A stretch of DNA of 64,000 nucleotides from Flavobacteriales bacterium (GCA_021739695.1 JAIPBM010000007.1:123361-187360), one strand, 5' to 3'; positions 52,878 to 63,143 are shown, counted from the stretch's first letter. Notes: a model not told the origin generated them from the letters alone. Numbers and translations are program-made.

Positions 52878-55772
52878 TTACGCTACAATCGTTTCTGTGG
52901 AATATGATTCAATGCTTGGGCAAGTACAGATCAAATTACGATCACCTTGAGCGTTATCCACTCTTCCAACTGAGGGCCAAACTTTAGCTTCAGAAACAAA
53001 TGGCAAAGGGAATGCCGCTTTTTCGCGCGAATAAAGATGATTCCAACTGTCTGAAACGACCATTTTCGCAGTATGCGGAGCATTGTGCAACACGTTATCT
53101 GTAAGGTCAGCAACTCCAGATTCGACTTCGGCAATTTCCTTACGGATGGCCACCATCGCAGAAACGAACTTGTCCAATTCCGCCTTCGATTCGCTTTCCG
53201 TTGGCTCTACCATCAAGGTTCCTGCAACCGGGAACGAAACCGTTGGCGCGTGATACCCATAATCCATCAAACGCTTCGCAATATCTCCTGCTTCAACACC
53301 TGAATTCTTCTTGAAATCTCTGCAATCGAGGATCATTTCGTGAGCAACTGTCCCGTGCTTACCTGAATACAGGATATTGTAAGTTCCTGATAATTTGGTT
53401 TTCAAGTAATTGGCATTAAGAATGGCAAACTGCGTGCTTCTCTTAAGTCCGTACGCACCCAACATCTTAATATATCCGTAGGAAATAAGAAGGATGAGTG
53501 CGCTGCCCCAAGGAGCTGCCGAAACGGCTGAAATCGGCTGGCTCCCACCCATCGGAACAACCGCGTGGCCAGGAAGAAACGGGGCCAAGTGCTTGGCAAC
53601 ACCGATCGGTCCCATTCCGGGACCACCTCCACCATGAGGAATAGCGAATGTCTTATGCAAATTCAGATGGCAGACGTCCGCTCCGATCAAACCTGGATTG
53701 GTCAATCCTACTTGCGCGTTCATATTCGCTCCATCCATATAAACCTGACCTCCATTATCATGAATGATCTTGGTTACTTCCTGAATAGATTCCTCGAAGA
53801 CGCCATGCGTTGATGGATATGTGACCATGAGGCACGATAAGGTATCAGCATATTCTTCTGCTCTTGCACGAAGATCCTCTACATCAATATTTCCACTTTC
53901 GTCACACTTCGTTACAACCACTTTCATCCCCGCCATTACAGCACTTGCTGGATTGGTACCATGGGCCGAAGAAGGAATCAAGGCCACATTTCTGTGTGCA
54001 TCTCCTCTACTCTTGTGAAATTGATCAATAACCATCAATCCGGCATACTCACCTTGAGCCCCAGAATTTGGTTGAAAAGAAACTGCTTCGAAACCTGTGA
54101 TTTCGCAAAGTGCTTTTTCCAATTCGTTGAAAACGATCTGGTAGCCTTTTGTCTGATACAATGGCACAAACGGGTGAATGTTGGCAAACTCTGGCATACT
54201 GATAGGATACAACTCGCTTGCAGCATTCAGTTTCATGGTGCAAGAACCCAAGGATATCATGGAATGAACCAGCGAAATATCCTTGTTCTCCAATCGCTTG
54301 ATGTAACGCATCATCTCCGTTTCTGAGTGATACGAGTTGAAAACCGGATGCGTCAGATAATCATCTCCACGCAATAGATCTGCTGGTAATGCAAAATCAA
54401 ATTGCGTCAATTCTTCCAGTTTCACATAAACCGGATCGCAATCTGCTGCACGGGCAAAAACTTCGAGAATCTGCTGCAACTTCCCTAGGTCGGTACGCTC
54501 ATCCAAGCTGATTCCAACCGAACGATTGTCGATATATCGGAAATTGATGTTCTCGTTCTCAGCAATCTCTTTGATTCCAGTAACGGTAACCCCAGCTGGT
54601 GGCACCAATTGAATCGTATCGAAATAACGATCTGATTTTATCTCATATCCGATTGCCTTCAATTTACTGGCAAGAACAGTCGTTTTACGATGAATATTCG
54701 TGGCGATATTCTTCAGCCCAGTTGGTCCGTGATACACGGCATACATACTTGCCATAATGGCCAACAGCGCCTGTGCGGTGCAGATATTTGATGTAGCACG
54801 GTCACGTTTTATGTGCTGCTCTCTTGTTTGGAGCGCCATACGCAAAGCAGGATTTCCTTGCGAATCGACCGAAACTCCTATGATTCGACCTGGAATGGTA
54901 CGTTTGAATTCATCTCTCGTAGCAAAATATGCCGCATGCGGACCTCCGTAACCTAACGGAACTCCGAATCGCTGTGTATTTCCAACCACAACATCGGCAC
55001 CCCAACTTCCTGGGCTTTTCAAAAGCACCAAACTCATAAGGTCGGCCGCCACAGCTACGTGTGCTCCCACTCCATGCACCTTTTCAACAAAGGCAGAAAG
55101 ATCTTTTACTTCTCCGTTTACTGACGGGTACTGAAGCAATACACCAAAGAATTCATCCGAAAGATGAACATCATTATGATCTCCAATGGTCAATTCAATT
55201 CCAAGAGGAGCTGAACGCGTGTGCAGCAGATCAATCGTCTGTGGGAAGCAATCGGCAGAAACGAAAAATTTGTTGACGCCTCTTTTTGTTGCTTCGCGAG
55301 AGCGCGAATTGAACAACATGATCATAGCTTCGGCTGCAGCTGTTGCTTCATCCAATAGCGATGCATTGGCAATTTCCAACCCTGTGAGGTCGCTCACCAT
55401 GGTTTGGAAGTTCAGAAGCGCTTCCAATCTTCCTTGTGCAATCTCCGCCTGATATGGCGTGTAAGCCGTATACCACCCCGGATTTTCCAACACGTTACGC
55501 TTGATCACATTAGGAACAACCGTATCGTAGTAACCAAGACCGATATAAGTTCGGTACAATTTGTTCTTCTTCCCAATAGCATGAATGTGCTCCGAATACT
55601 CCACCTCTGTCATCGCTGGCGGAAGGTCCAAGTCGGCTTTCATCCTGATGGATGCCGGAATGGTCTTTTCGATAAGTTCATCCAAACTTGCAACACCAAC
55701 GGTGGTGAGCATTTCTTTAAGGTCTTGTTCCCTTGGGCCGATGTGGCGATTGACAAATATGTCCTGTTTCAT
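52878..55772 (-). CDS. gcvP: glycine dehydrogenase (decarboxylating), P protein
   Basis: A 964-residue single-chain P protein, with the two homologous halves fused. It opens [40 protein letters not shown] follows in the N-terminal half. In the C-terminal half [20 protein letters not shown] carries the PLP lysine (about residue 704), preceded by [10 protein letters not shown] and [11 protein letters not shown]. It decarboxylates glycine and passes the aminomethyl group to the H protein lipoyl arm. The other cleavage-system genes are not next to it. No glycine riboswitch fits in the short leader. Confidence 0.96.
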   Translation of the reverse strand: MKQDIFVNRHIGPREQDLKEMLTTVGVASLDELIEKTIPASIRMKADLDLPPAMTEVEYSEHIHAIGKKNKLYRTYIGLGYYDTVVPNVIKRNVLENPGWYTAYTPYQAEIAQGRLEALLNFQTMVSDLTGLEIANASLLDEATAAAEAMIMLFNSRSREATKRGVNKFFVSADCFPQTIDLLHTRSAPLGIELTIGDHNDVHLSDEFFGVLLQYPSVNGEVKDLSAFVEKVHGVGAHVAVAADLMSLVLLKSPGSWGADVVVGNTQRFGVPLGYGGPHAAYFATRDEFKRTIPGRIIGVSVDSQGNPALRMALQTREQHIKRDRATSNICTAQALLAIMASMYAVYHGPTGLKNIATNIHRKTTVLASKLKAIGYEIKSDRYFDTIQLVPPAGVTVTGIKEIAENENINFRYIDNRSVGISLDERTDLGKLQQILEVFARAADCDPVYVKLEELTQFDFALPADLLRGDDYLTHPVFNSYHSETEMMRYIKRLENKDISLVHSMISLGSCTMKLNAASELYPISMPEFANIHPFVPLYQTKGYQIVFNELEKALCEITGFEAVSFQPNSGAQGEYAGLMVIDQFHKSRGDAHRNVALIPSSAHGTNPASAVMAGMKVVVTKCDESGNIDVEDLRARAEEYADTLSCLMVTYPSTHGVFEESIQEVTKIIHDNGGQVYMDGANMNAQVGLTNPGLIGADVCHLNLHKTFAIPHGGGGPGMGPIGVAKHLAPFLPGHAVVPMGGSQPISAVSAAPWGSALILLISYGYIKMLGAYGLKRSTQFAILNANYLKTKLSGTYNILYSGKHGTVAHEMILDCRDFKKNSGVEAGDIAKRLMDYGYHAPTVSFPVAGTLMVEPTESESKAELDKFVSAMVAIRKEIAEVESGVADLTDNVLHNAPHTAKMVVSDSWNHLYSREKAAFPLPFVSEAKVWPSVGRVDNAQGDRNLICTCPSIESYSTETIVA

Positions 55773-55794
55773 GCTTGTTTTTTGAGCGGTCGCG

Positions 55795-55802
55795 CAAATT
55801 TA
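55795..55802 (-). promoter_or_regulatory. -7 promoter element of gcvP
   Basis: TAAATTTG on the minus strand, 22 nt before the gcvP ATG. No TTG at the -33 distance. Confidence 0.5.
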
Positions 55803-55901
55803 CCATAGCTATCAATGTAGAAAGCTGACGTTTGTTCATTTTATGCACAGCTTACTGTATAAATACATATGTGATAGACCTGACCACAAATGCCATTTGG
55901 A

Positions 55902-55909
55902 TATATTTG
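55902..55909 (+). promoter_or_regulatory. -7 promoter element of the coiled-coil protein gene
   Basis: TATATTTG, 16 nt before the ATG at 55926. No TTG at the -33 distance. Confidence 0.5.
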
Positions 55910-55925
55910 AAAGCTACAATTACGG

Positions 55926-56909
55926 ATGAGATTCTTTTCCATCATTTCTTTCCTTTTCCTCTTGCTTTTAGCTTCAAATGCTAAAGGTCAAGATCGACTA
56001 TTGCTGACCAACGGCAAGATCAAAAAACTGAAAGGAACCGTTATCTATTACGACCACGATCAAGTTCTTTACCAGAATGCTCGGCAGCGCCAGAAGATGG
56101 AAAAGCACCTTGCAAAGCGTGATGCGGCAAAAAAGCAGCTTGAAACGAGTACGAAATGGTTAGCCAAACAAGAAAAACTGGCCGAGAAAGAGCGCAGAAA
56201 GGAAGCCAAGCAATTGGCAAAACTGGAAGACCGAAAGAAAGATTTTGAAGTTGCCGTCAAACAAAAACTGGAAACGCTTCCTCCAGCCGATTTTGAAAAG
56301 TGGAAAAACCGAGAATTGGCCAAAATCAAATCTTTGGAGCAGGAAAGCAATCTGAAAATTGCTGTGAACGCGCAATTGAAAGAAGCGAAAAAAGCAAAAA
56401 AGGAAGCACGAGAACGAGCCAAATTCTCGTATCAAGTATCGAGAGATCTTGTGTTCTCCATTCTGAAATCAGACGCCACCGAACTTATCGTGTATAGTGC
56501 TGATACACTTGGATTTTTGACCGATGGTGATGCAGACGTTGAATACAACGTGGCCGAAATGCGCTTGTACATTAAAGGGAGGCAAGACGGAAGAAAACAC
56601 AGCTTCCATGATGTTTACATTGGTGCTACTGTTGGATTGGCATCCTCGCTTCTACTCACATACACATGGGACATCTTTTATGCACCAATTCCTCCCGCGA
56701 TCTGTATTGCGGTGATGGCCGGATTACGTAATCTCAAACCAAGCCCAAAATTGGGTATTGCAAAGGAATTTCTGGAATCCGACCCATACATGGATGGATA
56801 CCAACGTTCTGCCAAAGGGCGAAAAATCTTCGCGTTCACAATGGGTGCTGTGGGCGGACTGGTGGTTGGTGGCACCGTAGCGGTTATTACTAGCCCATAT
56901 CTTCAGTAA
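55926..56909 (+). CDS. exported coiled-coil protein with C-terminal membrane segments, unknown function
   Basis: A 327-residue protein. N-terminal signal-like segment MRFFSIISFLFLLLLASNAK with GQ at the likely cleavage. Residues about 45-165 are a highly charged Lys/Glu/Ala helix with heptad character (KQEKLAEKERRKEAKQLAKL). A globular part (SILKSDATELIVYSADTLGF) follows, then two hydrophobic segments near the C-terminus (YIGATVGLASSLLLTYTW and IFAFTMGAVGGLVVGGTVAV). No family is recognised. The charged helix may produce false matches to other coiled coils. It is followed by the UbiA-like gene on the same strand, 30 nt away. Confidence 0.7.
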   Translation: MRFFSIISFLFLLLLASNAKGQDRLLLTNGKIKKLKGTVIYYDHDQVLYQNARQRQKMEKHLAKRDAAKKQLETSTKWLAKQEKLAEKERRKEAKQLAKLEDRKKDFEVAVKQKLETLPPADFEKWKNRELAKIKSLEQESNLKIAVNAQLKEAKKAKKEARERAKFSYQVSRDLVFSILKSDATELIVYSADTLGFLTDGDADVEYNVAEMRLYIKGRQDGRKHSFHDVYIGATVGLASSLLLTYTWDIFYAPIPPAICIAVMAGLRNLKPSPKLGIAKEFLESDPYMDGYQRSAKGRKIFAFTMGAVGGLVVGGTVAVITSPYLQ

Positions 56910-56939
56910 TAAATTGCGTAAGTGTATCTTCACCACTGC

Positions 56940-57806
56940 GTGAAGATTCTTTTCAATTATATCGTTTACGGAAGTTGGTGGGTTGCTTTGTGTGCTGCAT
57001 TGCTCGGGCTACTAACATGGTTTGAACTTACAGGCGCGTGGTGGAATGCCGCGCTTTTCGTTTTCATTCTTGGTTCCACCCTTGTGGTTTACAACCTCAA
57101 CATGCTTTCTGGCCTTGCCGAACTCAGGAGAATCGGCACGCATTCCGAACGCCATCATTGGTGTATGAATAACGAACTTTTGATGAAGGCTACACTTGCT
57201 GTCGGGCTGATTCTATCTACCGTTTCTGTATCGTTCCTCAGCAGCGTTGTTTGGTTATTTATGTTGCCACTAGCCTTTGTAGCCTTGGCTTACACAATTC
57301 CAATTGTAAAGCGACAAACTTCCAAGATCCGAATCCGCGAGATCGGGCTTTGGAAAATCTTCATCATTGCAGGGGTTTGGTCTGGAATGACCGTGATTCT
57401 ACCATCCGTTGAATATTTTGGATTGGATCAATTGGTAGAAAAACTCAGTTGGGAATTGGCAATTGAACGTTCCATTTTTATTCTTGCTATCACTATTCCC
57501 TTCGATATCCGTGACCTTATAAACGATGCAAAAAAAAGTGTGCGTACCATTCCTTCCATTCTCGGCTGGAAACAGTCTGTTGTGCTGGCCGAAGTTCTCT
57601 TACTTGCGTTCGTCTCATTCGTTGGTCTTCGGATCGGTATCCATCACCCGTTCTTTCTTGGTTATCTGATCAGTTCCATTATTGCCATGATAGTTATTGC
57701 GTTTTCTAACCCGCAACGAAACGACATGTATTGTTCTTTCTGGGTAGAAGGAACGATGATTGTTCAATTCGTACTTGTGCTCGTGTTATCCAGACAACTA
57801 TTCTAA
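56940..57806 (+). CDS. UbiA-like membrane protein, prenyltransferase superfamily, divergent
   Basis: A 288-residue protein with eight or nine membrane segments. TIPFDIRDLINDAKKSVRTI near residue 190 matches the second Asp-rich motif of UbiA prenyltransferases, and PIVKRQTSKIRIREIGLWKIF resembles the loop before it. The first Asp-rich motif, NDxxDxxxD in active members, is not there; the matching place reads VYNLNMLSGLAELRR. It may therefore act on an unusual substrate or be inactive. No ATG is available: GTG at 56940 gives the best N-terminus, GTG at 56922 is an alternative. Confidence 0.7.
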   Translation: MKILFNYIVYGSWWVALCAALLGLLTWFELTGAWWNAALFVFILGSTLVVYNLNMLSGLAELRRIGTHSERHHWCMNNELLMKATLAVGLILSTVSVSFLSSVVWLFMLPLAFVALAYTIPIVKRQTSKIRIREIGLWKIFIIAGVWSGMTVILPSVEYFGLDQLVEKLSWELAIERSIFILAITIPFDIRDLINDAKKSVRTIPSILGWKQSVVLAEVLLLAFVSFVGLRIGIHHPFFLGYLISSIIAMIVIAFSNPQRNDMYCSFWVEGTMIVQFVLVLVLSRQLF

Positions 57807-57971
57807 ATCCATTCCGTCATTTCAGCGTAAGGAATATCTACAAATAATAAGAACAGATAGTTGAAATATTAGGTGTGATATGAAATATGAACGAGTAAGA
57901 AAAATCAACAAACTACTTCTATGGAAAGAAATTGCTCTGCACATTTGTATTGTTAATTAAAATCAACAATC

Positions 57972-58595
57972 ATGAAAACGATTGTAGCATTCATACTCTT
58001 CTCCATTTCAAGCTTGCCAATCTTCGCTCAAGGAACAATTGTTTCGTTGAGCGTTATGCCCGAAAACCCAACCGTCAATGATGACATTGAAATATACGCT
58101 GAGGTGATGTTTACTAGTTCGGACTGCCTGATCGATAATCAGGCTCACTCAGTCAATGGTTTCAACATCGGTGCATCTGCGCATCATTGCGTAGGCATGC
58201 TTACTGCCTTATGTAATAGAACCGATGTTTTTGAGGTCGGTCAGCTTGCTGCTGGCACTTACACCTTCGATATGACACTCACCTCTGGATTTGGTGGCGC
58301 GGGTTGCACGGCAGGAATCGTACCTGACGACAACGATCAATTGACGTTTACCGTTTCCTCAAGTGTAGGCATCGATGAATCTGACCTTGAACATCAATTT
58401 GTCTACCCGAATCCAACTTCGGGCTTGCTGCAATTCAGAACACAGCTAGACCAAACCGTGTTCATCACAGATCTTTCTGGTAAAAAAGTGATGGAAATTC
58501 CTTCAGGCGCTTCGTACACAGATATTTCCGCACTTCAGACAGGAATGTATCTTCTCAGGATTTCGGGTCGGCAGATTCCGATTCTGAAACAGTGA
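57972..58595 (+). CDS. small secreted protein with type A T9SS sorting domain
   Basis: A 207-residue exported protein: signal peptide MKTIVAFILFSISSLPIFAQ, a beta-sandwich-like domain with five cysteines (SSDCLIDNQAHSVNGFNIGA, HHCVG, LCNRTD, GAGCTAGIVPDDND) that could form disulfides outside the cell, and a type A sorting domain (FVYPNPTSGLLQFRT, VFITDLSGKKVME, LQTGMYLLRI). The family of the first domain is not recognised. It is alone on this strand and ends 3 nt before the convergent peptidase gene. Confidence 0.82.
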   Translation: MKTIVAFILFSISSLPIFAQGTIVSLSVMPENPTVNDDIEIYAEVMFTSSDCLIDNQAHSVNGFNIGASAHHCVGMLTALCNRTDVFEVGQLAAGTYTFDMTLTSGFGGAGCTAGIVPDDNDQLTFTVSSSVGIDESDLEHQFVYPNPTSGLLQFRTQLDQTVFITDLSGKKVMEIPSGASYTDISALQTGMYLLRISGRQIPILKQ

Positions 58596-58598
58596 TAT

Positions 58599-59348
58599 TC
58601 AATGATCTGAACGGAGATTATCTAAAAAAATGCGCGCCACATTGGCCGCCATCGGGTCATCTCTATCCATTCTTTCAGGATGCCATTGAACTCCTAAAAT
58701 AAAAGGATGGATCGCCTTGTCTTCCCAATAGAAAGCCTCAATAATTGAATCTTTGGCCATTGCCATTATTTTGAATCCAACCGCAAGCGAATCAATTGCC
58801 TGATGGTGATTTGAATTCACCTCGGCACTATCGCGTTCCAAAATTTTGACCAACCACGGATGGCAATAAACCATGTGGTGCGCATCGCCATTTTCTTGCT
58901 GATGAATGCTTGAATTTCGTTCAGTGGGAATATCGATGATGAGCGAACCGCCCTTTGCTACGTTCAGCAATTGCATTCCTCGGCATCCACCCAATGTGGG
59001 CAGTTTCAATTCAAAAGAATGTTCAACCAAAGCCAATTCCAACGAATCGCGGTATTTGTCAATGGTTCCGCACTGAGCAACGGCAGTGTCTTTTCCATGG
59101 AAAGATGGATGAATGTCCGTTCCGCCTGTCAGGATCACGCCATCCACTTCTGCCAGTATTTTATCCAACGAATCAGCAGACATTCCGTACGCCTGATAGA
59201 AGGTAAGCGTGCTATCGAAATGAAGCAGCCAATTCTGATAAGCATTGTTTGGATAATACTTGGAAATAAGCACGGATTTTCTTTTTTCTGGAACGGTGCT
59301 ACATCCAAAAAGGAAAAGGGCAATTGATATGGCAGTCAGAAGTCTCAA
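58599..59348 (-). CDS. C26-type glutamine amidotransferase-like hydrolase, lipoprotein
   Basis: A 249-residue protein with a lipoprotein signal (LLTAISIALFLFGC, probable lipidated Cys16) ahead of a class I glutamine amidotransferase fold: TGGTDIHPSFHG, the nucleophile loop LGGCRGMQLLNV with its Cys, and LGVQWHPERMDRDDP with His and Glu. This is the peptidase C26 (gamma-glutamyl-gamma-aminobutyrate hydrolase-like) type. A lipid anchor is unusual for the family and would place it outside the cytoplasm. The start is a TTG at 59348 overlapping the hemL stop by 4 nt, so it is coupled to hemL. Confidence 0.85.
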   Translation of the reverse strand: MRLLTAISIALFLFGCSTVPEKRKSVLISKYYPNNAYQNWLLHFDSTLTFYQAYGMSADSLDKILAEVDGVILTGGTDIHPSFHGKDTAVAQCGTIDKYRDSLELALVEHSFELKLPTLGGCRGMQLLNVAKGGSLIIDIPTERNSSIHQQENGDAHHMVYCHPWLVKILERDSAEVNSNHHQAIDSLAVGFKIMAMAKDSIIEAFYWEDKAIHPFILGVQWHPERMDRDDPMAANVARIFLDNLRSDH

Positions 59349-60637
59349 GTCAAGGCTTTGTCCAAAGAAAGGTTGATGATCCTTGCCGCTTCCTCAATTT
59401 CCGCGTCTGTATGCGCGGCACTCACAAATCCGACTTCGTAACCAGAAGGTCCAATATAAAATCCATTGTCCAACAGGGCATGGTAGAACTTGCGGTAGAT
59501 GTTCATGCTCTCTGGATCGATCTCAGCCGAAGACCGAATGCTTGGACGATCTGAGAAAGCAATCCAATAAATTGAACCGACTGAGAACATGCGAACCTTG
59601 TATTCTTTCTCTTCGACATGTTCTAACACGGCAGAAACCAATTTCTTGGTTTTCTTTTCCATGGCTGGATAAAAATCAGCTTCGAGCAATTGTTCCAAAG
59701 CTGCTTTTCCGGCAGCCATGGCCACTGGATTTCCTGAAAGTGTTCCTGCCTGATAAACGGGACCAAGTGGCGCAATGGAGTTCATGATCTTTTCGCTGGA
59801 AGCAAAGGCGCCAACTGGCATTCCACCACCGATGATTTTTCCTAAGGTGATGATATCGGGTTTGATGTCGTACAAACCTGCGGCTCCTTCAAATCCAACT
59901 CTAAAACCACTGATCACCTCATCAAAAATGAGCAACGAATTTTCATCCGAACAGATTTCGCGGAGCGCGCGAAGGAATTTTCCATCCTGAAGAAGCAATC
60001 CATTATTCGCTGGAATCGGCTCGATGATGACGGCCGCAATTTCATTCTTGAATTGCTCAAAAGCATCTTTCACCGCTTCGATGTCGTTCAGTGCCACAAC
60101 AATGGTCTCGTCCACAAAACTTTTTGGCACACCAGCAGAACTGGAATTGCCAAATGTGACCAATCCCGAACCTGCTTTCACTAAAAGTGAATCAACATGA
60201 CCATGATAGCAGCCTTCAAACTTGATGATCTTGTTTCTTCCTGTATAACCTCGCGCCAAACGGATAGCGCTCATAACGGCTTCTGTTCCAGAACTCACAA
60301 ATCGGATGCGCTCCACATAGCGATGATTTGAAAGAATCAGATCAGCCAAATCATTTTCCTGTACGGTTGGCGCACCAAATGATGTTCCGTCTTTTACTGC
60401 AGTTATAATGGCGTTCTCTACCTTCTCATTTGCATGACCAAGAATTAATGGGCCCCAGCTAGCGCAGAAATCGATGTACTCATTTCCATCAGCATCCCAA
60501 ACCCGACTTCCCTTTCCCTTCGTGATGAAACGTGGCGTTCCGCCCACGCTGCCAAATGCCCGTACAGGACTGTTCACTCCACCGGGGAAAAGCGTTTTCG
60601 CTTTCTCGAATAATTGTTCTGATCGTTCTGTGCTCAT
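59345..60637 (-). CDS. hemL: glutamate-1-semialdehyde 2,1-aminomutase
   Basis: A 430-residue PLP enzyme of normal length. It begins MSTERSEQLFEKAKTLFPGG, then FITKGKGSRVWDADGNEYID, FVSSGTEAVMSAIRLARGYTGR, FDEVISGFRVGFEGAAG and ITLGKIIGGGMPVGAFAS, in which the Lys binds PLP. It makes 5-aminolevulinate, the first committed haem precursor in the C5 pathway. An ATG at 60646 would add three residues. A TACATTTG element lies just before it, inside the 3' end region of the kinase operon. Confidence 0.95.
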   Translation of the reverse strand: MSTERSEQLFEKAKTLFPGGVNSPVRAFGSVGGTPRFITKGKGSRVWDADGNEYIDFCASWGPLILGHANEKVENAIITAVKDGTSFGAPTVQENDLADLILSNHRYVERIRFVSSGTEAVMSAIRLARGYTGRNKIIKFEGCYHGHVDSLLVKAGSGLVTFGNSSSAGVPKSFVDETIVVALNDIEAVKDAFEQFKNEIAAVIIEPIPANNGLLLQDGKFLRALREICSDENSLLIFDEVISGFRVGFEGAAGLYDIKPDIITLGKIIGGGMPVGAFASSEKIMNSIAPLGPVYQAGTLSGNPVAMAAGKAALEQLLEADFYPAMEKKTKKLVSAVLEHVEEKEYKVRMFSVGSIYWIAFSDRPSIRSSAEIDPESMNIYRKFYHALLDNGFYIGPSGYEVGFVSAAHTDAEIEEAARIINLSLDKALT

Positions 60638-60655
60638 ACCTTCCATTTTGTGGCG

Positions 60656-60663
60656 CAAATGTA
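60656..60663 (-). promoter_or_regulatory. -7 promoter element of hemL
   Basis: TACATTTG on the minus strand ends 9 nt before the ATG at 60646 and 18 nt before that at 60637. If used, translation from 60637 would follow a very short leader. Confidence 0.55.
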
Positions 60664-60674
60664 ATGCTGACTTT

Positions 60675-62483
60675 TTAGCTGAGCGGAACCGTGACCATAA
60701 TGCTTGTTCCATCATCAACTGCCGATGATATACTGAACTCGCCACCCACCTGTTCTGTTCGCAAACGCATGTTTTTTGTGCCCAAACCGGTGCGTTGCTT
60801 TGCCATATCAAAACCAGAACCATCATCTTCAATGGTCATGACCAATTCGTTACCATGAACGAATATTTGCAGATCAACATGCTGCGCTTTGGCGTGTTTC
60901 TGGATGTTGTTCAATGCTTCTTGTAGGATGCGGTACAACTGTAAACCTACCTCTTCGGAAATGGACTTCTCCACATCGAAAAACTGAAAATCAATATTCG
61001 TCCCTGCCTGACGATGCTCGGAAACAAGTTCTTGGATCTTTTGCAAAACCGTCTCGCTGTTTAGCGAAACCGGATTCAACTGATGAGAGATTCTCCGTAC
61101 GCCATCAGATATTTCGGCAATCTGCTCGGCCAGTTCTGTTTCCGCGCCACCAGCAGCTTTCATTTTTAGAAGTGACAACCGCGATGCCACATCATCGTGC
61201 AATTCGTTGGCAACACGCACCTTCTCCTCTTCCATTCCTCGGACAAACGCTTGCATGGCCTGCTGCTGCAATGAGTTGATGTTGCTGAGCAACTTTTTCC
61301 TGTCATCGCCAATCAGTTTAGAGCGATAGCTGAGTCCGATGGCAAAAATTATGATCTCGAAAAGTGAACCGATGAAAATGGGCGATAGCGGAAGCCATGC
61401 CAAGTGAATGGCGCCATATTCTTGCGCAATCAACATCAATGTGACAACCACATTCATTCCGAATGCTGCCGCGTAAAAAAGCACTGAGGTACGGTCTGCT
61501 TTCCACGAACGTATCAGCGCAGCGACCAATAAAATGACAGAAGCTGCAATGAAACTGTAGATCACATTGATAACGATGATCGTATTTGCAGTGAACAGAC
61601 CCGGAACCAACAACCACCACAGCAGGATGCCAACGAGTCCTAGTATGATGAAATTCAACATTCGATTGACCCATCGTGCAACCGATCTGATCGGAAGAAA
61701 AAGTTGCGTGAACCGTATCTGCGAGATGACGATGATCACGATCATTATCAATCGGAGGTAGTTATTCCACTCGAACTGATCAGGAAACAAGAACTGAAAA
61801 CCGTATCCGACATGTGTAAACAGGTACAGAAACAAACTGACCACATAGACCAGATACCAGATGTAGATGGAAGACCGCTGTATCGCGTAGATCAGCAACG
61901 AGTAGAGCATAATGACCAACAGCATACCGAAATAGAGCCCATGGATCATGTTGGATCGCGCCTCGTGCTGCATGAACTCGTGGCTTTCCCACAATTTCAG
62001 AGGTACGGCCACCGAGGCGTTGCGCTTGTCAACAAAAAGCAGTATTCGGTCTCTGCTACTGTTGAAATGAATTGGAAAAACGTTGCGTCTGTTCTCATAA
62101 GTGCGTGCAGCAAACGGCATTCGGTCTCCACATCTTCCTACAAATCGCAACAGACCATTGCTGTATCTGTAAGCTTCGATCCGATCGATATGCGGATTAT
62201 CGATGTCGAGAAAATAATTGGCCGAAGTATCTATCTCGGGCGGTAGATCAACCAGAATCCAGAAGTAGTTCTGTGAAAATCCGAAGGTGGTTTCCCCTGA
62301 AATGAGTTCAGAAGATCCGGCAAATTGATTGAGCGCTTCTTCGGGCTTGAGCTTCTCGGCTGTTTCTATGGCCTTGGAAAATGGAACAAGATCGACACTC
62401 TCGGCAAAACCTTGCATACTGAAAACCAGCAACAAGGCTAACGGAATTAATGATGAAGCGAACCTACTGATCCAACAACCCAT
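60675..62483 (-). CDS. 7TMR-DISM sensor histidine kinase (NarL-type)
   Basis: A 602-residue sensor. Signal peptide (LIPLALLLVFSMQGFA), an extracellular 7TMR-DISM domain of about 150 residues (NYFWILVDLPPE, DIDNPHIDRIEAYRY), seven membrane segments (about 185-395), a short coiled linker (LSNINSLQQQAMQAFVRGME), then HisKA_3 with the phosphoacceptor His in VANELHDDVASRL near residue 430, and an HATPase domain with EALNNIQKHAKA, IEDDGSGFD and GLGTKNMRLR. The ligand is unknown; this class is thought to sense carbohydrates or other small molecules. It overlaps the response regulator gene by 20 nt. Confidence 0.93.
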   Translation of the reverse strand: MGCWISRFASSLIPLALLLVFSMQGFAESVDLVPFSKAIETAEKLKPEEALNQFAGSSELISGETTFGFSQNYFWILVDLPPEIDTSANYFLDIDNPHIDRIEAYRYSNGLLRFVGRCGDRMPFAARTYENRRNVFPIHFNSSRDRILLFVDKRNASVAVPLKLWESHEFMQHEARSNMIHGLYFGMLLVIMLYSLLIYAIQRSSIYIWYLVYVVSLFLYLFTHVGYGFQFLFPDQFEWNNYLRLIMIVIIVISQIRFTQLFLPIRSVARWVNRMLNFIILGLVGILLWWLLVPGLFTANTIIVINVIYSFIAASVILLVAALIRSWKADRTSVLFYAAAFGMNVVVTLMLIAQEYGAIHLAWLPLSPIFIGSLFEIIIFAIGLSYRSKLIGDDRKKLLSNINSLQQQAMQAFVRGMEEEKVRVANELHDDVASRLSLLKMKAAGGAETELAEQIAEISDGVRRISHQLNPVSLNSETVLQKIQELVSEHRQAGTNIDFQFFDVEKSISEEVGLQLYRILQEALNNIQKHAKAQHVDLQIFVHGNELVMTIEDDGSGFDMAKQRTGLGTKNMRLRTEQVGGEFSISSAVDDGTSIMVTVPLS

Positions 62484-63093
62484 GTTTCTGGCATAGTAAA
62501 ATGAGTTCTGGCTGCGTACTCACGCCAAGTTTCCGGTAAATGTTCTTCTTGTGATTTTTGACCGTATTCTCTGAAATGTGAAACTGCCCCGCAAGATTTT
62601 CTACAGACGTGCCCTTTATCAGAGCGGTCAATAATTTCTTCTCCGTTTTGGTCAGCTTCAACATAGACTTGAACCCTTCGTCAGGTTTAAACTCCAACGA
62701 TGTAGCCGTAGAAACGTTCGTGTAGAATTTTGCTGAGTTTAAATTCTGAAGCGCAGCAACGAGGTCTTCGCCACTGGTATCTTTCAACAGGTAAGCATTA
62801 GCTCCTGCTTTTCGCGCCTTATCAGCAAGAATCCTGTCGTTGTAACTGGTAAGAATTACCACCTGTGTTTTAGGAGCATGTCGCCTTAAGAACTCCAAAA
62901 TTTGGAATCCATCTTTCTTCGGCAGGTTAAGATCGAGAAGAACGAGGTCAGGAGCAAATTCTGTGAGTACATCAACTGCAGCAACTCCATCTCCACAAGA
63001 ACCTACAAGTTCAAACCCCTCCGACATGTTGATCAACCCCTCAAGCGATTGCCTGAAAAGCGGATGATCTTCACATATATAAACGCTCTTCAC
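62464..63093 (-). CDS. NarL/FixJ-type response regulator
   Basis: A 209-residue two-domain regulator. The receiver has the acidic pair (CEDHPLF), phospho-acceptor Asp54 (LVLLDLNLP), Thr82 (ILTSYND) and Lys104 (YLLKDTS). The C-terminal LuxR-type helix-turn-helix is LTALIKGTSVENLAGQFHIS then ENTVKNHKKNIYRKLG. It is the partner of the 7TMR-DISM kinase encoded downstream with a 20-nt overlap. The start is a GTG at 63093: it gives the normal receiver N-terminus and lies just after a promoter, while the longer frame would cover that promoter. Confidence 0.93.
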   Translation of the reverse strand: MKSVYICEDHPLFRQSLEGLINMSEGFELVGSCGDGVAAVDVLTEFAPDLVLLDLNLPKKDGFQILEFLRRHAPKTQVVILTSYNDRILADKARKAGANAYLLKDTSGEDLVAALQNLNSAKFYTNVSTATSLEFKPDEGFKSMLKLTKTEKKLLTALIKGTSVENLAGQFHISENTVKNHKKNIYRKLGVSTQPELILLCQKHGLLDQ

Positions 63094-63112
63094 TTGTTTT
63101 GCTTTTTCGGGA

Positions 63113-63143
63113 CAAAGATCGTGCTTACATAACGGACTGGCAA
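63113..63143 (-). promoter_or_regulatory. promoter of the two-component operon
   Basis: On the minus strand TTG (63143-63141), 20 nt, GATCTTTG (63120-63113), one mismatch from TAnnTTTG. The GTG start is 19 nt downstream. Confidence 0.5.

Noticed and set aside
55773..55925. Glycine riboswitch in front of gcvP
   Set aside because: The likely leader is about 15 nt long and shows none of the tandem aptamer motifs.
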